Shown piece by piece: positions 16,026-23,642 of a stretch of 36,596 bases of DNA. The translations under genes were made by a program, and so were the position numbers. The DNA comes from Saccharospirillum impatiens DSM 12546 (GTDB lineage Bacteria > Pseudomonadota > Gammaproteobacteria > Pseudomonadales > Natronospirillaceae), in the NCBI RefSeq assembly GCF_000423605.1, contig NZ_AUIH01000042.1, positions 1-36,596 of the forward strand. The letters are read 5' to 3'. The stretch's first letter is position 1. Each line of letters starts with the position of its first letter. The notes beneath the pieces are model-generated. The model did not search any database and was not told the origin of the DNA. It worked only from the letters and a program-made list of their open reading frames with translations.

Positions 16026-16507
16026 CCCCGGCGGTCCAATTACTCAAACGTCAGAAAGTGGCGTACGAGCTGCACACCTTCAATGTTGACGACAGCGATG
16101 AAAGCTACGGCCTGGCCGCTGCCAAAGCTTTGGGGGTGCCGCCAGAGCGGGTGTTTAAAACGCTGCTGGTCTGCTTCAACGGCGACCCCAAAGCCCTGGG
16201 TGTCTGTATATTACCGGTCACGCACACCCTGAATCTGAAGCGCGCCGCAAAAGCCCATGGCCAGAAATCGGCGCAAATGGCTGACCCGGCCATTGCGGAG
16301 AAAACCACGGGTTATGTTGTCGGCGGAATCAGCCCGCTGGGCCAGAAAAAAGCACTGCCAACCGTGGTTGATCACCATGCAGAGACCCTGAGTGCTGTCT
16401 ATGTCAGCGGTGGCAAGCGTGGGCTGGACCTCTCGCTGGCACCGGCCGATCTGCTGCAACTGACCCGGGGACGTTTTGCGTCACTGTGCGTGGCCGACGC
16501 AACCTGA
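16022..16507 (+). CDS. ybaK: Cys-tRNA(Pro)/Cys-tRNA(Cys) deacylase YbaK
   Basis: Trans-editing enzyme that hydrolyses cysteine mischarged onto tRNA-Pro after ProRS. 161 aa, the family length. Conserved features are TPAVQLLKRQKVAYELHTF at the N-terminus, the lysine in RVFKTLLV (about residue 46, equivalent to the catalytic lysine), TGYVVGGISPLGQKK and the C-terminal VSGGKRGLDLSL. It starts inside the last codon of the acetyltransferase (ATGA overlap), which suggests coupling without implying shared function. Confidence 0.93.
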   Translation: MTPAVQLLKRQKVAYELHTFNVDDSDESYGLAAAKALGVPPERVFKTLLVCFNGDPKALGVCILPVTHTLNLKRAAKAHGQKSAQMADPAIAEKTTGYVVGGISPLGQKKALPTVVDHHAETLSAVYVSGGKRGLDLSLAPADLLQLTRGRFASLCVADAT

Positions 16508-16689
16508 ACCACACCTGAGTGGGCTGCTACTGTTGCCGCAGTATTACACTTCAGGCGTCATGGCGGGGGCTTTGGTGAATCTGAATCATCAACCGCAACA
16601 GAGTGCTTGTGACTGGGCAGCGATTTGCTATGTTGGGTGACAAGCCTCACATCAACCGCAGGCTAATCAACCAGGAGCGAAAAATAACA

Positions 16690-17133
16690 ATGAAATCTTT
16701 GATGACTGCAGCCACTGCCTTGTTACTGGCACTGGCGATCACGCCCGTTCAGGCCGAATCCATGTCCGCTGAAGGTCAGTGGCGTACCATTGACGATGAA
16801 ACCGGCGAAGCCAAGAGTCTGGTCCGCGTCTGGGTGGAAGACGGCGAACTGCAAGGTCAGATCGTTGAGTTGCTCAACCCAACCGAACCCAACCCGGTAT
16901 GCTCCGACTGCAAAGGCAGCCGCAGAGACCAGCCGATTGAAGGCATGACGTTTCTGTGGGGCCTGGAACGCGATGGCGATGAGTGGGAAGGAGGACGCAT
17001 TCTCGACCCTGCCAACGGCAAGGAATACAGTGCCAAGGCCAAAGTTATTGAGAACGGCACCAAACTGGAAGTTCGCGGCTTTATGGGGTTTGCGCTGATT
17101 GGCCGGACTCAGGTCTGGGAACGCGTTCAGTAA
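16690..17133 (+). CDS. DUF2147 periplasmic protein
   Basis: 147 aa from ATG 16690, chosen for AGGAG at 16672-16676 and the signal peptide (MTAATALLLALAITPVQA) it reveals. The mature protein is a small lipocalin-like beta domain: GQWRTIDDETGEAKSLVRVW, a Cys-x-x-Cys pair (VCSDCKG), FLWGLERDGDEWEGGRILDP, and a C-terminal GRTQVWERV. DUF2147 proteins are common in the proteobacterial periplasm; no function is established that I know of. It stands alone, followed by two hairpins. Confidence 0.85.
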   Translation: MKSLMTAATALLLALAITPVQAESMSAEGQWRTIDDETGEAKSLVRVWVEDGELQGQIVELLNPTEPNPVCSDCKGSRRDQPIEGMTFLWGLERDGDEWEGGRILDPANGKEYSAKAKVIENGTKLEVRGFMGFALIGRTQVWERVQ

Positions 17134-17266
17134 CCACCTGATATAGCAGGTTGTTGAGATTCGTAGAATGTCGGCGGCCTGCAACCGGGATATGGCCGTT
17201 CCGGCAAATCGATGACTGTTACGTTATGGATTTTGCGAGAGAAGCAAAAGCCGCAATGTTTGGTTC

Positions 17267-17320
17267 TCGTGTTTCGAAAAAGGCAGGAGGCCTTTTTCAC
17301 CAACCAGATAGAGGTTCACC
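17267..17320. repeat. Intergenic repeat, copy B, with terminator hairpin
   Basis: Second copy of the element at 11968-12020. The hairpin AAAAAGGC-AGGAG-GCCTTTTT (17277-17297) can end transcription of the DUF2147 gene. Unlike copy A it does not overlap a gene end. A 13 nt stretch at 17146-17158 (TAGCAGGTTGTTG) is the exact reverse complement of part of copy A (11999-12011), so the left side of this spacer also carries related sequence in inverted orientation. Confidence 0.6.
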
Positions 17321-17346
17321 GGTCACGCCGGTGAACCGGTGCTTTT
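17313..17346 (+). terminator. Second hairpin after the DUF2147 gene
   Basis: GGTTCACCGG (17313-17322) and CCGGTGAACC (17328-17337) form a perfect 10 bp stem with a TCACG loop, followed after GGTGC by TTTT. Confidence 0.7.
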
Positions 17347-17401
17347 CCTGCCGGCCTTACCCCGTTATGCTGCCTTTCCCTGTTAACCGCTGAACTGCCC
17401 G

Positions 17402-18013
17402 ATGACTGGTACCGACCCTGTTACGCTATTGATTGCCATCACCCTGGCGCTGCTGCTGGTACTCCCGGCCGATGGCTACACCTATGAATTTGTGCGCGCC
17501 CGGCATGAGCAGGTCAGCCCGCTGTGGCGGCTGATACTCGGGCGTATGCTGATTACCGTAACCCAGGCCGGGTTAATGGCAACCGCGGTTACCGTTTGGG
17601 CCAAATCGGGGCCGTTGGGGCCAACCTTGCTGGTCTTCGCCGGCGCCATGATGGCCGCCTGGTTATGGATGTGGTACTGGATCAAAACCTACATTGCCGA
17701 GCCCGGTCACCCTACCCGGCGAATCACGATAGTCAGTGTCATCCTGACCGGCGCGCTTTCAGCCACGCTCTGGTTCGAAGCCTTTACCTTTCAGGCACTG
17801 CTGCAAGCCTGGGTAGACACACCGGCGCTTGATACCGTCATCCTGCTGTCTCTGATTTGGGTGGCCATCGATGCACTCTGGCTCGCCCTGCTGGCCAGTC
17901 AGCCCTGGGGCACCCGCCTGATCGCATCGCACACCGGTCAAAGCCGACTGAACCGAAGTCTCGGCTTACTGCTCCTGGCCCTCTCACTCTGGGCAATGGT
18001 GGCTGTGCTTTAA
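17402..18013 (+). CDS. Polytopic membrane protein, unrecognised
   Basis: I do not recognise the family. It is 203 aa with about six hydrophobic segments, roughly residues 5-25, 45-65, 72-95, 108-130, 142-160 and 182-202. The last (LGLLLLALSLWAMVAVL) faintly recalls the C-terminus of LysE/RhtB exporters, but the N-terminal half does not match them. The ATG has no clear ribosome-binding site, and no other start is better. It is convergent with rpiA across a 177 nt gap that carries a REP-like palindrome. It could be a transporter or an uncharacterised inner-membrane protein. Confidence 0.65.
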   Translation: MTGTDPVTLLIAITLALLLVLPADGYTYEFVRARHEQVSPLWRLILGRMLITVTQAGLMATAVTVWAKSGPLGPTLLVFAGAMMAAWLWMWYWIKTYIAEPGHPTRRITIVSVILTGALSATLWFEAFTFQALLQAWVDTPALDTVILLSLIWVAIDALWLALLASQPWGTRLIASHTGQSRLNRSLGLLLLALSLWAMVAVL

Positions 18014-18070
18014 GGGCGGGGGCGTATTCCGTGGCATGAGCTCGTGTCAGCTACCGGCCGTGCCCTTCCG

Positions 18071-18096
18071 GGGTCGGGCGGAATGCCGCCCGACCC
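18071..18096. repeat. REP-like palindrome
   Basis: GGGTCGGGCGG (18071-18081) and CCGCCCGACCC (18086-18096) form a perfect 11 bp stem around an AATG loop, flanked by CCTTCCG on the left and TACAGG on the right. This is the form of repetitive extragenic palindromes in several proteobacteria. It lies between convergent genes and may also act as a terminator barrier. Only one copy is present here. Confidence 0.6.
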
Positions 18097-18190
18097 TACA
18101 GGAGCACCCCAGGTAGCCAGCGCGAACCACTGCCACCAGAGCCTCCCCCGAACTTCGAAACTTGAGTTACCAACCTCCCAAATGCCTACC

Positions 18191-18895
18191 TCAATAAAAC
18201 TCACCATCCTCAGCCATGGTGTTGATCACCGACAATTTCTTCACGCCGTCGTTGGTACCCAGCAACAACACATCCGCCGGCCGATGCGCAAACAACCCAT
18301 TGGTGACAACGCCGGGAATGTTATTAATCGCGGTTTCCATCGCTTCCGGGTCTTTGATGTCCAGCTCATACACGTCCAGAATCTGATTGCCGTTGTCGGT
18401 GACCACGCCTTCGCGATAAACCGGATTACCGCCCATTTTTAGCAGTTTGCGGGCGACCGCGCTGCGCGCCATCGGGATGACTTCAATGGGCAGCGGAAAG
18501 GCACCCAGTTTTTGCACCGCTTTGGACTCATCGGCAATGCACACAAAGGTTTTGGCGATTGAGGCGACGATTTTCTCCCGGGTCAGTGCCGCGCCGCCCC
18601 CTTTGATCAGATGCAACTTGCGATTGGCTTCGTCACAGCCATCAACATAGACCGCCAGTTTCTCAACCTGGTTCATGTCGAACACTTCAATTCCGTGATC
18701 GCGAAGACGTTTGGCACTGGCATCACTGGACGCGACGGCGCCCCTAAAACGGTCTTTAACACCCGCCAGTGCATCGATAAACAGGTTTGCGGTAGAGCCG
18801 GTGCCAATACCGATAATGGCTTCCGGTTTCAGGTCCGGTTTGATGAAATCGAGCGCAGCCTGGGCGACCGCTTGCTTCAGTTCGTCTTGAGTCAT
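18191..18895 (-). CDS. rpiA: Ribose-5-phosphate isomerase A
   Basis: Interconverts ribose-5-phosphate and ribulose-5-phosphate in the pentose phosphate pathway. 234 aa, about 15 longer than E. coli RpiA because of a C-terminal tail ([12 protein letters not shown]). Conserved segments are [18 protein letters not shown], the VDG(A)DE motif (here VDGCDE), [11 protein letters not shown] and [11 protein letters not shown]. The ATG at 18895 is followed by the family-typical MTQDELK. A TATAAT lies 36-41 nt upstream. It is divergent from ilvA. Confidence 0.96.
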   Translation of the reverse strand: MTQDELKQAVAQAALDFIKPDLKPEAIIGIGTGSTANLFIDALAGVKDRFRGAVASSDASAKRLRDHGIEVFDMNQVEKLAVYVDGCDEANRKLHLIKGGGAALTREKIVASIAKTFVCIADESKAVQKLGAFPLPIEVIPMARSAVARKLLKMGGNPVYREGVVTDNGNQILDVYELDIKDPEAMETAINNIPGVVTNGLFAHRPADVLLLGTNDGVKKLSVINTMAEDGEFY

Positions 18896-18930
18896 GGGAG
18901 CGTTCCTGTCAATGAGTGTTGTTTGACCGC

Positions 18931-18958
18931 ATTATAGCTGCTGTGACGCTCAGTAACA
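18931..18958 (-). promoter_or_regulatory. Promoter of rpiA
   Basis: On the minus strand, a perfect TATAAT (18936-18931) lies 16 bp downstream of a weak -35 TGTTAC (18958-18953). The predicted start is about 29 nt before the rpiA ATG. Confidence 0.5.
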
Positions 18959-19122
18959 CACACCGCCGGTTATCCCGTCGCGTCGCAAAACAGTATGCCG
19001 CGATTTGCCGTACGCCTGCGTTTCCGCCTTCGCCCAAAACCCTTACACTAGGGAGCTGCGCCACTCATTCCGCAGATGGCGCAAACGACGACTGTCATTC
19101 ACCCGCGAACCAGGAACCTTCC

Positions 19123-20637
19123 ATGTTGGAACAGACTGTTAAAAAGATACTCAATGCCCGGGTCTACGAGGCGGCTATCGAAACGCCTCTGGAAAAAGCC
19201 GCTTTTCTCAGTCGTCGAATGAACAACACCATTTTGATTAAACGCGAAGACCTGCAACCGGTATTCTCGTTCAAGCTGCGCGGTGCCTACAACAAGATGA
19301 CCACCCTGACCCAGGCGCAACTGGACAAGGGCGTTATCTGCGCTTCCGCCGGCAACCATGCTCAGGGCCTGGCCGAAGCAGCCCGGCTGATGGGCGTGAA
19401 AGCCACCATCGTGATGCCCAAGACGACGCCTGAAATCAAGGTCGCCAACGTACGCGCCCGAGGCGGCAAAGCCGTGCTGCATGGCGATGCCTTCGACGAA
19501 GCGCTGGAACACGCACGCAAGCTGGAGGCAGAGCGCGGCCTGACCTTTATCCACCCCTACGACGACCCCGACATCATTGCCGGCCAGGGCACCGTGGCTC
19601 GGGAAATCCTGCACCAGCACAGAGGCGATGACATTCATGCGGTGTTTATCCCGGTCGGCGGCGGTGGGCTGATTTCAGGCATGGCCGCTTATTTCAAATA
19701 TCTGCAGCCCAATATCCGGGTCATCGGGGTTGAGTTTGAAGAAAGTGCCTGCCTGGCCGCGGCACTGAAGGCCAAGCGCCGGGTCACGCTGAGCCAGGTT
19801 GGTATCTTTGCCGATGGCATTGCCGTTGCCCAGATCGGCAAGGAACCCTGGAAAATCTGCAAGGATTATGTCGACGAAGTCATCACCGTCACCTCCGATG
19901 AAATCTGCGCAGCGGTTAAAGACATCTTCGACGATACGCGGTCAATCACCGAACCAGCCGGTGCGGTCAGCGTGGCAGGCATGAAAAAGTTTGTTGAGCG
20001 CGAGGGGTGTACCAACAAAACGCTGATCACCGTTTCTTCGGGTGCCAATACCAATTTCGACCGGTTGCGTTACGTGGCTGAACGGGCCGAAGTGGGTGAA
20101 CATCGTGAGGCGATCCTGTCGGTCACGATTCCCGAGAAACCCGGGGCGTTCAAAAAATTCGTGTCGATCATCGGCAAGCGTTCGATCACCGAATTCAATT
20201 ACCGTTTCGATAACCCCGAGAAGGCGCATATCTTCGTGGGTGTAAAAATCAGCAGCCTTGAGGAACGCGAACAACTGGTCGCAGAGTTGAGCGAGGCCAA
20301 CCACCCGGTGCTCGATTTGACCGACAACGAAGTGGCCAAATCCCACGTGCGCCACATGGTTGGTGGTCACGCTCCGAACATCAGCAATGAGCACCTGTTC
20401 CGTTTCGAATTCCCCGAACGGCCAGGTGCGCTGGGCAAGTTTCTGAACACCCTGGGTGGCCACTGGAACATTTCATTGTTTCACTATCGTAACCACGGGG
20501 CAGCGTACGGTCGGGTATTGACGGGTATTCAGGTGCCACGTGAGGATATGAAAGCGTTTCGCCAGAAATTGGAAGAGCTGGGGTACCCTTACTGGGAAGA
20601 GACCAGCAACCCGGTCTACGCCGCGTTTTTGGGCTGA
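19123..20637 (+). CDS. ilvA: Threonine ammonia-lyase, biosynthetic
   Basis: PLP enzyme that deaminates threonine to 2-oxobutyrate, the committed step of isoleucine synthesis; the family is inhibited by isoleucine. 504 aa from ATG 19123 (MLEQTVKKIL), preceded by AGGAA; the open frame upstream to 18916 lacks support. The catalytic domain (1-320) has the PLP lysine in FSFKLRGAYNKM, SAGNHAQGLA and the PLP-phosphate loop VGGGGLISG. Two ACT-like regulatory domains follow (about 330-410 and 425-500), marking the allosteric biosynthetic form rather than the short catabolic TdcB. Confidence 0.96.
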   Translation: MLEQTVKKILNARVYEAAIETPLEKAAFLSRRMNNTILIKREDLQPVFSFKLRGAYNKMTTLTQAQLDKGVICASAGNHAQGLAEAARLMGVKATIVMPKTTPEIKVANVRARGGKAVLHGDAFDEALEHARKLEAERGLTFIHPYDDPDIIAGQGTVAREILHQHRGDDIHAVFIPVGGGGLISGMAAYFKYLQPNIRVIGVEFEESACLAAALKAKRRVTLSQVGIFADGIAVAQIGKEPWKICKDYVDEVITVTSDEICAAVKDIFDDTRSITEPAGAVSVAGMKKFVEREGCTNKTLITVSSGANTNFDRLRYVAERAEVGEHREAILSVTIPEKPGAFKKFVSIIGKRSITEFNYRFDNPEKAHIFVGVKISSLEEREQLVAELSEANHPVLDLTDNEVAKSHVRHMVGGHAPNISNEHLFRFEFPERPGALGKFLNTLGGHWNISLFHYRNHGAAYGRVLTGIQVPREDMKAFRQKLEELGYPYWEETSNPVYAAFLG

Positions 20638-20666
20638 CCCGGTTTTCGTCGACTTGAGCCGCTTCT

Positions 20667-21173
20667 ATGAACCCGACCGAGCAGGAAAAGTTGGATCTTG
20701 AGCACCAGGCCGCACGCGTTTTTATGCGCGCCTGGGAGCGCCAGCACCGTGTTCCACTGCGTCACATCTGGCACAACAAACCGAGTAAACCCGACGTTTC
20801 CTGCATACTGAACGGCCAGCGACTGGACCTTGAGATTGCCCATTTGTATGGCTCAGAAGTCGAGGCGATGGCCATACTCGGGCGCGACCTGAGCCCCGCC
20901 ACTCACCAGGCCCTGCTTGAGCTGATGCAGGAAAACGTGCACCAGCGTCTGCTGCACGCCCTGAACCGCATTCTGAGCGTCAAAGCGCAGAAACACTACC
21001 AGACCCGGCGCGTCTGGCTGGTCATCCGCAACGCCAACCCGTTGTGGCACAACGACGACATGCTGGCTTTGCGCCACCATTTCACGGTTCCCAAAGACCA
21101 CCCGTTCGAACAAATCTGGATGGTGACCAACTTATCCAACAGCAGCGACATTCTGCAACTCTACCCGGACTGA
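20667..21173 (+). CDS. Hypothetical protein, possible PD-(D/E)xK-like fold
   Basis: Not recognised. 168 aa, soluble and without signal or membrane segments. A segment PDVSCILNGQRLDLEIAHL (about residues 42-60) has the spacing of a PD...E nuclease-like core, but the usual lysine after the glutamate is absent, so a nuclease role is only a guess. It has several His and Trp residues and a charged helical middle. It starts 30 nt after ilvA and may be co-transcribed with it. Its 3' end overlaps the convergent MocR-type gene by 13 nt. Confidence 0.65.
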   Translation: MNPTEQEKLDLEHQAARVFMRAWERQHRVPLRHIWHNKPSKPDVSCILNGQRLDLEIAHLYGSEVEAMAILGRDLSPATHQALLELMQENVHQRLLHALNRILSVKAQKHYQTRRVWLVIRNANPLWHNDDMLALRHHFTVPKDHPFEQIWMVTNLSNSSDILQLYPD

Positions 21174-22603
21174 CGGTCGAACCAGTCGGCCAGAGCCCTT
21201 ACCACACTCAACATCGTCGCCAGAGAAGGACTGCTGAACCCCAACAGGAAGCCTTGCTCACCGGTGGCCGGTGTCGCGTAGTGATCCGACAGGACCTCCA
21301 GATGAATGCCATTATTGGCCAGATCGTCGGCAATCCGGCGATCCCATCGCGCCGGGGGCTGCGCTGCCAGCCAACCTTGTTTTACCATGACCCGAATGTG
21401 CATACCGCCGTTCGGCGTCTGCCAGTCGAGCCAGGGCGTCAGAGTCTCAGCCAACAGCGCCAGCAACCGGTCTCGCTTCAACCGATAATGCCGTCGCATT
21501 CGATTCAGGTGCCGGTCGAAGCAACCATGGCGCATAAAATCAGCCAATACCGGCTGTATGGGCAGTGAAGCAGACGCCCCCAGAGCTTGCTGACTGGCGT
21601 GAAACCGCTCAATCTGTGCCGGCGGTACCACCACAAACCCCAGCCGCAACCCGCGAAACAACACCTTGGAAAAACTGCCGACCAGAAAACAGCGGCCCTG
21701 AGTATCGGCCTGCATCAACGGCAAACCCATGCGGCCCTGGTAAAGGTATTCATTGTCGTAGTCGTCTTCGATCAGCCACAACGAAGACGGCGCCTGCATC
21801 GCCTGTAACCAGGCCTGGCGACGTGCCGGGCTCATGGTGATGCCAAGCGGGTACTGCCGATTCGGCGTGATGATGGCGACCTGAGGCGATTCGCATGCGG
21901 CTGGCAAGCGAACGCCTTCGCTGTCGACCTGCAGCGAACCTAGCCCCAGCGCCCGGGTACTGAGCAAAGCCCGCATCGGCGTGTAACCCGGGTTCTCCAG
22001 CAGCCAGCGTGCCTGCTCGGTCTGAGCGTCCAGACTGTGCTGAAGAATGATCAGGGCATCGCGATTCCCTGAAGTGACAAACACCTGGTCAGGTGAGCAA
22101 GTTAGTCCCCGCACCCGGAACAAATAGTCAGCGATAGCCTCCTTCAATGGCGGATACCCGCTTGCATAAACCCCCTCTAACACCTTGTGATCCGGGTTGA
22201 GCCAGCTGCGTCGCATGCTGGCGGCCCAGTCCCGCGCCGGGAATGCGGCGATATCCGCACCGGAATCACAGCTCAGCGCAGGCAACGGCTCAACCGGCAG
22301 TGCGCTTCGCACCTGAGGCGGCGTATTCCCCTGAGTTCGCGCAGTGGCTGCAACAAAAAGGCCCCTTTTGGGCTCACTGACCAGAAACCCTTCGGCCAAC
22401 AAGGAATCATAAGCACGCGCCACGGTGCTGCGTGAAACGCCGAGAGAAACGGCCAGGTGGCGGGAGGAAGGCAGCTTGTCGCCCGGGTTAAGTCGGGCCG
22501 CGCTTATGCCGGACTTCACCTGATCGATTAACTGCTGATAGTAAGGGCCAGCCGCGTCCACCAGGTGAAACGACAAACTGCCGAGGGCATGCTTCATACT
22601 CAT
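21161..22603 (-). CDS. MocR/PdxR-type regulator: GntR helix-turn-helix fused to an aminotransferase domain
   Basis: 480 aa. The N-terminal winged helix (about 10-80) reads LNPGDKLPSSRHLAVSLGVS, then STVARAYDSL. The rest is a fold-type I aminotransferase-like domain: IEDDYDNEYLY holds the PLP aspartate, and FLVGSFSKVLF holds the PLP lysine. MocR proteins use PLP as effector and control vitamin B6, GABA or related genes. It is divergent from a flavin-binding PNPOx-like gene, the expected target (inference). A second ATG lies six bases inside. The stop overlaps the convergent hypothetical gene. Confidence 0.92.
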   Translation of the reverse strand: MSMKHALGSLSFHLVDAAGPYYQQLIDQVKSGISAARLNPGDKLPSSRHLAVSLGVSRSTVARAYDSLLAEGFLVSEPKRGLFVAATARTQGNTPPQVRSALPVEPLPALSCDSGADIAAFPARDWAASMRRSWLNPDHKVLEGVYASGYPPLKEAIADYLFRVRGLTCSPDQVFVTSGNRDALIILQHSLDAQTEQARWLLENPGYTPMRALLSTRALGLGSLQVDSEGVRLPAACESPQVAIITPNRQYPLGITMSPARRQAWLQAMQAPSSLWLIEDDYDNEYLYQGRMGLPLMQADTQGRCFLVGSFSKVLFRGLRLGFVVVPPAQIERFHASQQALGASASLPIQPVLADFMRHGCFDRHLNRMRRHYRLKRDRLLALLAETLTPWLDWQTPNGGMHIRVMVKQGWLAAQPPARWDRRIADDLANNGIHLEVLSDHYATPATGEQGFLLGFSSPSLATMLSVVRALADWFDRQSG

Positions 22604-22625
22604 CTGGCCTGCAAAATTAAATTAA

Positions 22626-22652
22626 AACTGGCTATTTTTTAGCAAACCAGTT
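22626..22652. promoter_or_regulatory. Candidate operator between the MocR-type and PNPOx-like genes
   Basis: AACTGG (22626-22631) and CCAGTT (22647-22652) form an inverted repeat around an AT-rich centre that includes CTA and TAG. A further CTGG lies at 22662-22665. The element is placed in the shared gap 23 nt from the regulator start. It is a positional guess, not a known consensus. Confidence 0.3.
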
Positions 22653-22753
22653 CGACCTATGCTGGCAAAGACGGCGGCTAAAGTCACCCCTGCGAACAAC
22701 ATAGCCTTCGTCGGACAATGGCCCAAACAAACGACCAGACAGAGGAAAGCACC

Positions 22754-23410
22754 GTGAGTACCCGATTACCCGACCCAAACACGCCTTTGCACACCGGGAA
22801 AAGCCACGTCAAACGCGGCCCGGGCCGAGCCCGTTACGATATCGAACAACTGCACGCGATTATCGATGCCACACTGCTGTGCACGGTAGCCCAGAGCCTG
22901 GATGGCCAGCCGTTCGTCACGCCTACCTGTCACTGGCGCGATGGTGATTACCTTTACTGGCACGGTCACGCCAAGGCACGGAATCTCGCCCCCGGGCAAC
23001 CGGTGTGCATCAACATCCTGCAGATGGATGGCCTGGTACTGGCGCGATCGGCCTTTCACCACTCGATCAATTATCGGTCGGCCACCCTCTTTGGCAACGC
23101 CGAAGCGGTGACCGGGCCGGAAGAAAAAGCCCGGCAATTGCGCCGCTTCGTCGACCGGATTTCACCCGACCGCTGGGATGCCCTGCGCCCGATGACGGAC
23201 AACGAGCTCAAGGCGACCGGTCTGTCACGCATCCTGATCAGCGAAGCGTCCTGCAAAATTCGGGCGGAAGGTGTGAACGATGATGCAGCTGACACCGATT
23301 GGCCGGTTTGGGCCGGGGTCATGCCTCTGGAAAAACACTGGGGCGCTCCCATTCAGGAAGCGGGTCAGGCAACATACTCTGTACCCAGGTTACCGCTCAA
23401 CGCCCGATAG
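22754..23410 (+). CDS. Pyridoxamine 5'-phosphate oxidase-like FMN-binding protein
   Basis: Split-barrel flavoprotein of the Pyridox_ox_2/NimA-like group, 218 aa from GTG 22754. That start is preferred because GAGGA lies 7 nt upstream; an ATG at 22718 would add 12 residues but has no good site. Visible features are RGPGRARYD at the N-terminus, ATLLCTVAQSLDGQPFVTPTC-like first strands, YWHGHAKARNL, a typical FMN-contact segment, and SATLFGNAEAV. The substrate is unknown. Divergence from a MocR-type regulator suggests control by it. Confidence 0.8.
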   Translation: MSTRLPDPNTPLHTGKSHVKRGPGRARYDIEQLHAIIDATLLCTVAQSLDGQPFVTPTCHWRDGDYLYWHGHAKARNLAPGQPVCINILQMDGLVLARSAFHHSINYRSATLFGNAEAVTGPEEKARQLRRFVDRISPDRWDALRPMTDNELKATGLSRILISEASCKIRAEGVNDDAADTDWPVWAGVMPLEKHWGAPIQEAGQATYSVPRLPLNAR

Positions 23411-23642
23411 CACGTTATTCAGCCCCAGAAACAGGAGATATCGAATGCCGGGCAATCCTTGCTGCATCCTTTCGACGAGTTACAGACAGATTCTAAGGCT
23501 GTGTTAACATGGATTTGGTATCCGGCAGGCCTGAATAACCTGACGACCTGGTTCCCGACACCGACTGGCTGAACCACCTTGCCAGCCTGTGTTTTTGCAG
23601 TAAAAGACCGGGACACCTGAACCCAACGCCAAAGAGTTACCG

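Noticed and set aside
16603-16689. Upstream extension of the DUF2147 gene
   Set aside because: The downstream ATG at 16690 has AGGAG and reveals a signal peptide.
23411-23642. 232 nt gap before the ROK gene, examined for an RNA gene or promoter
   Set aside because: No convincing -35/-10 pair, hairpin or conserved RNA pattern was found.
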